From positions 9,238,001 through 9,302,000 of the forward strand of contig OY727102.1 in NCBI GenBank assembly GCA_963402885.1: a stretch of 64,000 nt of DNA, in the 5' to 3' direction. Shown piece after piece: positions 35,201 through 47,200 of this stretch; within the stretch, counting starts at the first letter, position 1; every line of letters starts with the position of its first letter. Under the pieces are notes generated by a model. It ran no database searches, was not told the origin of the DNA, and worked only from the letters and a program-made list of their open reading frames with translations. This DNA comes from Antedon bifida. Taxonomy: Eukaryota > Echinodermata > Crinoidea > Comatulida > Antedonidae. The position numbers and the translations under genes are program-made.

Positions 35201-38200
35201 TAAAAGAATGTGTTGGGAAAAAACGCCAATGTTTCTAGAAATAATATTAGACATTTAGTTAAGGTGACGTTGCCATGTCAATTTAGAGTCTATCGTAACT
35301 CCTAGAAATTTAGTATTATTTACTTGATTAATAATGTTATCAATTTTAATAACAAAAGAATCAGTATTTTTTATTTTATGATTGAAAAGAATAAAGTTAG
35401 TTTTAGAAATATTAAGAGACAGTTTATTTGATTTGAACCAATCAGAGACCTTGATTAATTCAGTGTTAATAATTACGTTTTTATTTGAATAAAAAATGTT
35501 GGTGTCATCTGCAAAAAGAACAAAATTTAACAAAAAAGAAGAGTTGGGAAGATCATTAACGTAAATTTAAAATAATAGAGGGCCGAGTATAGACCCCTGG
35601 GGGACGCCGCATTTAATTTGGGAGAAATGTGAATTATAAGAGTTAAATGAAATAAATTGATGCCTATTGGCAAGGTAGCTACTAAATAAATTTAGAGCAA
35701 GACCTCTGATACCGTATCGTTCAAGTTTGCTTAAAAGAATATCATGGTCAATAGTATCAAAGGCCTTGCTCAAATCAAGAAAGATGCCAGCCGTAAAGTG
35801 ATTAGTGCTTATAGCTTTGGTGATTTGATCATATATATCGATAAGTGCAAAATCAGTAGAATAAGAATTTCTGAAACCATACTGACGATTATAAATAATA
35901 TTGTGTTTAGATAGATAATTAAATAACTTATTATAGATGAGAGGCTCAAGAATCTTGGAAAAACAGGTTAATAAAGAAATAGGCCTATAATTAGTAAACA
36001 AATGAGGGTCACCCTTTTTATAGCAATTTTAAGAAGATCAGGAAATATCCCATGTGAAAAGCATAGGTTGAAAATGTGGGATAGTGGTTTCGAAATTAGA
36101 TTACAAATAGATTTGACAACATTATTTGAGATGTCATCACAGCCTGGACTCTTGTTGTTCTTTAGACCTTTATAATGTTAATAATTTCATTTTCTGAGGT
36201 CGGAGAGAGAAAAAAAGAATTAATTAGAGGTGCATTAAGATAAGATGAAAATTGGTTTAAGGGTTCATTAATAGTCTTTGCTAGATTAGGTCCGATGTTC
36301 ACAAAATAATCGTTAAAGTTGTTAGCAATGTCATGTGGACTTGTAATTTTGGTTCCTTTGTGAAGAATCGGGCCTTTTGTAGTCTCTCGACTATATATAT
36401 TATATGCTAACCATTGTTAATGTTATGCTAAAATATGGTCAATAAATGTTTCTTGAATTGAAAAAAAAAGAAAAAATGATGGGGGACATTTTCGTTTGTT
36501 ACGACCTAAAACAGTATTAATGGTTTGCCAGGTCTTATGTATATTATCTCTATACAAGTTAAATTTATCATTGAAATGTTGTTTAGGAGAAACTTTTAAT
36601 AAATTAGTTAATTTGTTTCTATATTTAATGTATTTATCTTTGTCTAATTGCTTTTTGGATTTAATATACTTTTTGTAAAATTTGTTTCTTATATCTATAG
36701 ATTTAATAATGCCTGAAGTTATCCATGGTGTTTTTTTCCTTACGAATGTTTCGTTTAGATCTAATATGTTTAATGTGAGTATCATATATTTTAGAAAATT
36801 TGTTTAAAAATAAATTATATGCATCATTGGGATTATTGGTGTTGTAAACATCAGACCAATCAGTGGAAAGAAGATTATTAGAAAGAGATGAAATATTACG
36901 GTCATTAATTTAAAAAAAAAAAATATGTTTCAAAGTATTATTTGGTTGAAAAAGAACAGAGGAATGAATAATAGAATAAACAGGAAAATGATCTGAAATA
37001 TCGGAATACAATATTCCAGGTGAAATTTTGTCTTGAATATTATTAGTAAAAATGTTATCGATAAGGGTAGCGGTTTTGGTTGTTATTCTAGTGGGTCTGT
37101 GTACTAAAGGATACAAATTAAATTTAAACATATTACTTAAAAACTCGAAGGATTGTTTATGAGTGTTACATTTCAGCAAATCAATATTAAAGTCTCCAAC
37201 AATATAAGTCGTTTTGTCTTCGTTGTTTATTGTATCTAGAAGTAATGTAATGGAATGATTGAAAGAAACTAAAGATAATTCAGGTAAACGATAAATTACA
37301 CCTAAAATAATATTCTTATCATCATCCCTTTTATGTAGTAAATCGCCTGTTGTTATTGGTTGTTAGAAAAGTCATTTAATGATTGATAGCACTTTCTCGC
37401 ACGATTTTTACCCACATGTTATTTTGTCTATAGCTTATCTATTTGCGATAGCTTTTATTTATTTTGTACACACAAATAATGCCCTCAACGTTGGTAACTA
37501 AGGTTTTCTATCGGGCTTAGCTTAGACCGCGATATTGCAATCAACTTTGCTGAGAGGCTTAGCTAAGACTTTCGCGAGGGGCTTGGCGAAGACAAAGTCC
37601 AGGGAGCACTTGCCAGTTCTTCTGCTATGACGTTATCCAAATTCCTTCACTTGCACTGATGAAACTGATGAAGGGCTGTTGTTGGCCGAAAGCTCTGCTA
37701 TTTTTCTGGCTGTTTTACTTTATCGTTTTGATTTAGCTTTTAGACATTTTTTCAGTAATTTGCCTTTGGATTAATAATAATAATTAATATTAATATATAT
37801 AAAATTAAATACTACTCGAAAAACGACCGGATGTGTTTATATTGAATTTTTATTTTGTCTATTGTATAGGCCTAACCGTAATAATCCTGCCATTTTAATT
37901 TACCTATTAGCACATTTTTTGTTATCCATACTTTATTGGGGCCGAGTTGACCGATTAGTTTTTGGCTGAGTTGACGTGGGGTCGACTTGACGTGGGGCCG
38001 ACTTGACTTTGGCTGAGACGGTTAAGGGCCGACTTGACCTGCACCCCTTGTACATTATCAGATCTTTGGTTGGGCAGAGGGCATTATATGCATCATGCTC
38101 GGCAAGTCAGTATACTGTTGATATTTATTAAAAACAATGTTGTTGATAGGCCTAAAAAAACACATAAAATAAATTCATTATTATTTAATTATTTATTTAA

Positions 38201-41200
38201 CAAAATATTAACCAAAATTTAAATGAATATTACTTTGTTTTACCGATTTATTTCAGACCAAAAAAGTTGAAGATGATAAACCAAAAGAAACAACAGAGGA
38301 TGATGACTTGTTTGGAGGTATGTGTGTGATGTTTCTACAGATTAATTTTGAAAGTTTTTGTTCTTTAATCTATATTTTGTTTTGGGCCAGTGTAGGTTTA
38401 AAAATGAAAATATTTATAACTACTAATTCTATAGTCCGCTGTACTACTAACATTCAGAATTGAATAAAATTGTATAAAAGTTGATTACAATTTTAATTTC
38501 ACGTCCTCTTCACGCTACTCTCCTCCTTTCTCGATCTGCCACTGGATAAAAAAAAATATGTTGCACTAGCGTAAAAAGAGCAGAGGTTTTGCATACTCGC
38601 AGTTCCTCCTTGTGAAGTGAGTTTTTTTACCAGGCTAATTTATACTAAAGCAACTTTAAAAGTATGTTTCAATTAAACCTATGGTCAACTACCAAATAAA
38701 TTGTTTTTAAGAAAAAAAGTGTGTTGCATTTCAGAAGGGACTAATGAGATTTCATTAAATGATGAGCCTGCTGATGAGAGTGAGCCTGCAAATCTTGATG
38801 CGGAGCAAATAGATAAAAAAGATGAGGATGAAGACGAACCAGTGGTTGATTCACTTCCATCTTCTCCTGCAACAGCTACAGGAATTGACGAGGAAGCTGC
38901 CGCCTCTGGTGATGCCAAGGAAACAGAAAAGGTAACTTAATGATGGTACAGGTAAAATTCCAAGAGCTTGTTCCTATCCTCATGATGGTCCAAATATATC
39001 TGGATATACCTTCTACAAAGCTGTTATACAAAGTGTTCTAATGTTTACCTTAACTTGCTACTATGGTAACACGTATGAATACAATAAAAAGCAATTTGAA
39101 CGCATAGTTAAAAGAGCTAAGAAATGCATAGATGGAGATAATAATCTGCCTAGTGTTATGGAAATGTATGATAATCAAATGGAACAGAAAAGAATTGCAA
39201 TTATGAACGATGATACTCATCCACTCCGTACATCCTTCCTGTTCAATCGAACTGGGTGTAGACTAAGAGTACCATCAAGGTTACGGACAGCACGGTACCG
39301 ACTGTCGTTTTTCCCACAATGCATATTTAGATATAATGACGACAAACACAAATAATTGTATTTTCGAACATCTGTAACACCTGATAGCATTTATCCTCTT
39401 ATTATTTTTGTATTTTGTAAATCCTGTATCTTGTACAGTATCTTGTATCTTGTACAGTATCTTGTACAGTATCTTGTACAGTATCCTGTATCTTGTACAG
39501 TATCTTGTACAGTATCTTGTACAGTATCCTGTATCTTGTACAGTATCTTGTATCTTGTACAGTATCTTGTACAGTATCCTGTATCTTGTACAGTATCTTG
39601 TATCTTGATTATAAGTATAATATTTCTGAATGTAGTCAACTACTTTAATGTGAGTCATTAAAGTCGTTTATTTGCATCTTCAAAACTAACTATATATTCA
39701 GAATAATAAATGTTAACATTTTTTAGGAACCAGTTGAAGAGGAAGACCAGTTTGAAGAAGATCAGGATAAATTTGATATGGAAATTATAATTACTGATCC
39801 ACAGAAAGTTGGTAAGAAACAAATGATATTTGGTTGGAAAGTGAACTGATATTGCAACACTTCAATTTACCTTTTAACCAGAAATTATATGACAAATTCA
39901 ATAATTTTAAATTTGATTCTCTAAAGTCAACAATGTAATAATAACAATTAGATGTAAAAGTGACATTCACAATTTGTGTTAAACAATTAATTTGTGATAG
40001 ATAGATAGATATAAATGTTATAGATTTTTTTAATTGATTTCCAACATTCATATTCTATTTAACAATTTAATTCTCCAATTTACAGCAATTGTAAATTGTT
40101 GTCCAATCTCAAAATCAATGTAGTAGTATTATTTTCAAGTTCTACTTGATTTGATTATTTGCTGTTTCAAAATGTTCATTGCATTACCAGTGTTGATATG
40201 AAAATTGTATTAATGTTGTTTTGCTTTACAGGGGATGGTATGATGGGTTCATATATGGCCTATAAAGTCAAAACAAAGGTAATTTCTCTTCTCATGTAGA
40301 CCATAATGTTTTAATCTACAATAATGCTGCATATACAAGGCTCGATATTTCACTAGTCCGGCGTACATTGTCTAGTTAAAACTGCTTCGGGTTAGTCAAC
40401 CTGTCTAGTGTGTAAATAATTAGGCCAGAGAGTATTTAGGCTTAGACTTTCAAAATGCATTAAAATACTCTAGGCACTGGTCTAATTTTTATAGAGCACC
40501 TTCGCAATCACCTTGCAATCGCACTCTTTAACAAAGGGGAGAAACTGGTCTAGCTCTTCTAGACAGCATCGCGTGTGTGCCTTCCGTATGCAAACACAGT
40601 CAATTAACCTTAATTACATTTAAGGTGTAATGTTAATGTTAAAATGATACTTAATAATTTGTTATCAATATTTTTTTGTATTGTTTTCAATTTCTAGGCC
40701 TAGCAGCCAGCTTCGCCTAGCTAGGCCTATTATTATAGTAGTACCTTAACTCTAACCCTAGCCATGTTTAGTATGCCTGGTTGGCCAATGGCACCCAGTC
40801 AAATTTCTATAAAAAAAAAAAATTACCGCAGTATAGTTTGAGGTCCATGAAGTAGGGGATAGTAGGGTTTGGCAGTCATAATGTTTTATCGGAAATACAA
40901 GGAGAGCAATTTAGTGCATTCACTCATTGCTTTTTTCTTACATGATGAACTTTTTTTCTGTGGCACTATTTATAAACTAACTAGAACTTACAGTAATTCA
41001 GTTAGTTTTGATTCAGATGTGAGATATTTACCCAGTAAGATTTAGTCAATAAGCGGACTAGTGAAACATCCAACGGACTAGTGTAACATCCAACAGGGCT
41101 AGTGAAACTCACATTGAACAAGCCCAGTGGTCTAGCTAGTAAAATTTCAAAAAATCGAGCCCTGATATAGCTAACTATGAATCAAAAATATTTACATTAT

Positions 41201-44200
41201 TTCAACAATTTGCATTCCAAATTACTACAGTCGACTCTCCAATTACCAGACTCTCTAAAAATCAGAAATTCTCCCAAAACTAATACATATCTTTACCTTA
41301 TCTTTTTAGCTTTGAAATTCTAAGCAAAACGTTCAAATTATAATTTTTTTGTTTGTCAGACATCAAATCCAGCTTTTAAGAAATCTGAGATGAGTGTAAT
41401 GCGACGTTTTAGTGACTTTCTTGGACTCTATCAAAAACTGTCATCAAAACATGCTACTAAGGGTGTCATAGTTCCCCCTGCCCCTGAGAAAAGTGTTGTT
41501 GGTAAGTCACTTTCCTACACATAGTAGTATAGATGTCTAGCTGGTTGTCATTGTAATATAACTATTTAATAAAAATTTCATAAGGCCATCTGTTATTGTT
41601 AACATATCTATTTTAAATAATTATTTTTTATAGCAGTTATCATTATTAATGTAGTGTAACTTTCTGGAATAATTAAATATTACCCGCACTATCTTTATAT
41701 TTTTTTCTAAATGTATTTTTAATATTATTTTTTAATTTCTTACTATTTTGTCTACATTACAATACATTAAGTTTTTTTTCAAGCATCAAGTATAAATTTA
41801 CTACTTAACCAAATACCAATCATTACATTCATGACAAATCAATTTAATGCAGTAAAGTTGTCATTCAAAAAAAACCCCATTAAAACTATTTATACACATT
41901 TGTTTGCAGGTATGACTAAAGTTAAGATGGCAAAGACACAAGAGGAGACAACCTCAATGGACTTTATAGAGAAACGAAGAGCTGCATTGGCACGCTTCCT
42001 CAATAGAACTGCTCACCACCCAAAACTCTGTACTGATATTGACTTTGTAGAATTTCTGGAGAAGGATGACGTAAGTTTACTGTAGCTTTTAGAACAATGA
42101 TTATCAACATTTTTTGGAAATTGCACAACAATGTTATTGAAATGTCAGCATTATCTTATTGTTTGTTCAAGACCAAAGCTTGTCGCCTTGCTTGTGTCCG
42201 TAGGTATTTGCCTTTCTCCACTTAGGTGTAAATGGGTACTGGTAGGATAAAAAACAATTGCGCTGATTATTAACTGCATAATTATGGGACCTGTCCAATG
42301 ACTGCATAACCATTAATGTTGCTTATTTTCTTGTAATTTTGGTGTTATTTTTAGTTGCCAAAAGCTACCAATACACAAGCTTTGAGTGGAGCTGGTGTAA
42401 TGAGGGTTTTCAACAAAGTAGCAGATGCTGCATCTAAGGCTACATCTAAGATGACAGAGTCTGATCAGGTGTGAATCAATTACTTATTTTAGCAAAGATG
42501 ATCCAGAATTGTAAAACTGTGGTCCCAAGTATACATCTCGCTCGTGTGAACTTTAAAAAAACCCAGTGCATCTTCCAGAAGAGTAGGGAGTTACCCTGGT
42601 GTACTGATCTATCTCCGTCCCTGTTGTTGACAAACGAAAGGGACCCTTGAGGAGATGGAAGCTTTTGCTGTGTAACATCTAGTCCACAGCATTTTTAGAC
42701 TGTACAAAAGTATGAATCCATTATCTATAATGATTATCATTGTTTTTAAAGTGGTTTGAAGAAAAACAAAATCAAGTTGATAGTTTAGAACAGCATCTTA
42801 AGAAACTTCATGGTAGTGTTGAAAATATGGTGCTGCACAGAAAAGGTATGTTGCTGAAGAATTGTAGGTATGTAGCTAGAGAATTGTAGGTATGTAGCTA
42901 GAGAATTGTAGGTATGTAGCTAGAGAATTGTAGGTATGTAGCTAGAGAATTGTAGGTATAATTTATATATAGATGTAGCTAGAGAATTGTAGGTATGTAG
43001 CTAGAGAATTGTAGGTATGTAGCTAGAGAATTGTAGGTATGTAGCTAGAGAATTGTAGGTATGTAGCTAGAGAATTGTAGGTATGTAGCTAGAGAATTGT
43101 AGGTATGTTGCTAGAGAATTGTAGGTATGTAGCTAGAGAATTGTAGGTATGTAGCTAGAGAATTGTAGGTATGTAGCTAGAGAATTGTAGGTATGTAGCT
43201 AGAGAATTGTAGGTATGTAGCTAGAGAATTGTAGGTATGTTGCTAGAGAATTGTAGGTATGTAGCTAGAGAATTGTAGGTATGTAGCTAGAGAATTGTAG
43301 GTATGTAGCTAGAGAATTGTAGGTATGTTGCTAGAGAATTGTAGGTATGCAGGGGAAAATTTCATTTTAAAATTTTGTTTAGCAATATTGCTAATCAAAC
43401 TGATTTTTGAGTCGAGAAACATAGTTTTGTATTGTATTTTTTGCTACACAATTTTAAAAATGTGTAGCAAAAAGGTTTTGTATAGCTTTTTGCTATGCTA
43501 CACTGGCGAAATTATTCCCTGGTATGTTGCTAGAGAATTGTAGGTATGTTGCTGGAGAATTGTAGGTATGTAGCTAGAGAATTGTAGGTATGTAGCTAGA
43601 GAATTGTAGGTATGTTGCTAGAGAATTGTAGGTATGTTGCTAGAGAATTGTAGGTATGAAGCTAGAGAATTGTAGGTATGTAGCTAGAGAATTGTAGGTA
43701 TGTAGCTAGAGAATTGTAGGTATGTAGCTAGAGAATTGTGGGTATGTAGCTAGAGAATTGTGGGTATGTAGCTAGAGAAGTTAAGGGTGGTGTGGGGGAA
43801 GAGTTAAGAAGGTGTGTTCTGTTTTGAAAATAGGCTGGATAGAAGGCCTTAAAATATATTAGAGTGGGTAGAAAACTTTATTAAAGGTAAGTGTTCCCAC
43901 ACACTTCTGCCCAGCACAGGTACATCATTGGGTTTGATACTTTCAAAAATTTGGTACAGTATGGCTCATATTATAATTGTGATGTACATGGTTTAAAGGT
44001 GACCTGAAGTGAAAATAAAACTAATCTGAATATGTACTTATCATGTTGGACATATTGACTATTGTTATGCGCCCATATTTTTATTTTATTTTCACTAATT
44101 AACAAAGAAAATAAAAGTTGACTGATAGAGAGCGTTATGTGAAGTAATCAAAGGTCCACAGCAATGTTTACATGCTGAAGGTTGCGATGACTGCAGGCCA

Positions 44201-47200
44201 GCCACAAGTAGTGTTCTTATTTGAGCCTGGACAAACATTTATAAGTGATTAAGAGGAATTAAGTGGCGATGATAGTAGCCTAATTGATAACTAGATTTGA
44301 ACTTGTCACTATGGACGTGTTACAAACAAAACAAAACAGAGTATGATTAAAGACGTTTTTGACTAGCCACTCTGCATGCCTGATGGGCTAGTGTTTCATA
44401 ATCAGGACAGAATCCAAATACTGTACTCTTTAAGTTAATCATTGTAAACAAATGTTAACCAACATTTGTAAAACCCATTGTCAATTATCTTTATTATAGA
44501 TCTTGGTCTGGCAACAGGACAGTTTGCAAAAAGTGCAGCAATGTTGGGTAATTCTGAAGAACACACAGCACTTTCAAGAGCAATATCACAACTCGCTGAA
44601 ACAGAGGAAAGGATCGATGCCCTTCATATGGAACAGGCCAATACAGACTTTTTTGTTTTTTCTGAGCTATTGAAGGATTACGTTGGTCTTATTGGGGCGG
44701 TTAAAGTAAGCAGTTTAAATTTTGTTTCTAAAGTGTTTTGTGTGAATGGCTGTAAAACATTATTTACTGTCCGTATTAATGAATAAGAAAATATATCTCC
44801 ACCTATTCTTCCTTTTTTTGGTTTATTTTATTGTTGAATGAAAAACAAAATGTATTGAAACCTTTCCACTTTTGTTCCTTGTCTTCAGTGTTAATTTTAA
44901 TATACAAAATATTAATCTATTCTTAATTGGAATTGTATTTGTAACATTCATATTTTGTCTAACTGTCTAAAACCAAAAGCTCTCTATTATGTTTTGTCAC
45001 CAGCTTACTTTCCGTGAACGCGAGAAGTGTTTTCACGTGTGGCAGAATGCTCAAGCAATGTTAGCAAAGAAACGTGAAATGGAGGCTAAACTACAATCAG
45101 CAGGAAAACCAGACAAACTAGCACAAGTTAAGCAGGAAATTAAAGAGGTAAGTAAAGCTCTGTCTACACTATCAAACTTTATGTGACAAAAGAGAATGGC
45201 GCCCAGAGAATTTATTCATGTGAAAAGGTTTGATGGGCTGATTATGTAGATATATAGCTAATATTCAATAATCAGTATGGCTGCCGGGTCCTATCCTGTA
45301 AATGTTCCCTGGGACACCAAATAAGGGGGGTAAAAAATGGATTTAATCATGTGAAAAGCTACATGGATAAAAGTTGTTGGACATCGTCCCCATATGTGTA
45401 TACAATGTTAAAACAGCAATGACAGCAACTCTATCCTGTATGTTGCCCCATGTGACCACTCAAAAATGGTGTTATTCATGTCAAGAGCCACACGGCTAAT
45501 TCCTTTTGCATTGTAACTGTCACACATTGGAGTGCACAAAAATACCATTGACGGCAACTTTATCCTGTAAATTGCCCCAGACAGTAGCCCAAAAATGCTT
45601 GTTGGATCATACAAGATTTAATCATGCGAAGAGCCACACAGCTAATTTCTTTTGCATTGTAACTGTTACACATTGGGATGCACAAAAATACCATTGACAC
45701 CAACTTTATCCTGTAAGTTGCCCCAGACAGTAGCCTAAAAAAAAGGATATTCCAAACACTGCCAACTGTGACAAGTTGGACGTCACATTAGCGCCCGTTG
45801 GAAAATACAATAACAAAGCTATAAAACCTACACTAATTAACTATTTATACAATAATTTAAAGGCCAGGTGCGGGCAAAAAATTTCTATTGATCATACATT
45901 CCAATAATTATCGATCTATAGTTTCCCCTATGTTTCATAATTTTTGGGATTTTATTTGTGTTACACGAGCTTGTTGAAAATAAGCACTTTCTTATCAGTG
46001 GGGGGATAGTTCAAATTACACAGTAAAATCTCTATTCTTTTGTGCATAAATTTTGTAAATAGAGAGGCATTTTAAAAAGCTATGAAAAATAAACGGTGTG
46101 GTCAAAAATTTTATCAGATAACTAAATATAGGTAATATAACTTGAATATTACATTTCTGGTATTTTTATTCAACTTCAGCTTTTTATTTTCATGCTATAG
46201 CAAAAATTATCCACCGTATATCCACCATCTTTTTTCACCTTCTAGGGAGTCACCAGACATGTTATTACATTAGGTTAACTACCTAACTACTGAAAAAAAG
46301 TCTTCCTGGTTTTTATGGAAGAATTTTGCCAAATTTTGTATTTGGCCATATTAAGGGAAATTCATGTTTTTTCGTCTTGATTTCTGTTACAAATATTTGA
46401 TTTATGTACAAGTAACCAAATATTATATTTAAAATTCATGCCTGTACCTGAGCTTTAAGTATAGTTTACAATAAATTGTATAATAAAATACAAACATATA
46501 AAGAAACCCAAATAAAATCTAAATATTTACAGATATGCGTTTAAAAATGTACAAATAAAAATGGCCTTCTATAAAATAAAGTGCACCCTCACTCGTCGTA
46601 CTTCTAGCGGACTTGTATGGATATGGTTATAATATAAGGTATTAATAATAATTAAACAAAACCCGATGGGGTTTGTTAGTTATTGCCTTTTTTTTTACGC
46701 AAAAGGCAGAATATTATATTTTTACAAATTTATTTCTAGTTTTTATAATGGAAAAGAAGGATTTTATATATTTAAACACATTACAGCCTCTAATATACCT
46801 ATTATCATGATGGATTATTTATACTTTATAGTGCATTATATCGGACGCGTAATGATCTCCTAGTTATCTGGTTTTATTCTGGATATTCTCCATGACGATT
46901 CTTTAAGTTTGAAATAGTCTTCCAGAATTCAGAGTATTCTAAAGTTAAAGTATTTCCTGTTTTTCCATTCAGAGTATTCACTAAATAAAACAGAGTGAGA
47001 TTGTTGGAGTATGATGTAAGATTCACGAGAAACGACATCATACCCAATTCTCCTATTAAATACATTCTAATATAAAGTTTTTTGGTGGAGAGTAGTCCTA
47101 CAATGATAATTATTATTGGAAATTTTATACACAAAAGCATCTCATAAATGATCGGTTCACCTCCACAGCCTGAAAGTTCTCATTTGGGACGAGAAAGTAA

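Larger units (their letters stand above)
32505..38042. mobile_element. Element ends with 'GGGCCGAGTTGACGTGG' words in SNX intron 1
   Basis: The left block 32505-32572 (CCAACTCGGCCCTAAACCGT, CAAGTCAAGTCGGACCCACG, TCAACTCGGCCAAAAAC) is inverted and longer at 37939-38042 (GGGGCCGAGTTGACCG, TTTTTGGCTGAGTTGACGTG, GGGCCGACTTGAC, GACGGTTAAGGGCCGACTTG). These face each other like the ends of one transposon of about 5.5 kb, nearly filling intron 1. A LINE remnant and other repeats lie inside. No transposase was recognised. Confidence 0.5.

Noticed and set aside
39281-39661. Open frames on both strands over the GTACAG tandem tail
   Set aside because: Period-12 and period-20 repeats keep frames open without coding for a protein; they are mutually overlapping.
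42846-43785. Regular spaced repeats as a CRISPR array
   Set aside because: Units are contiguous with no unique spacers, and the context is a eukaryotic intron.
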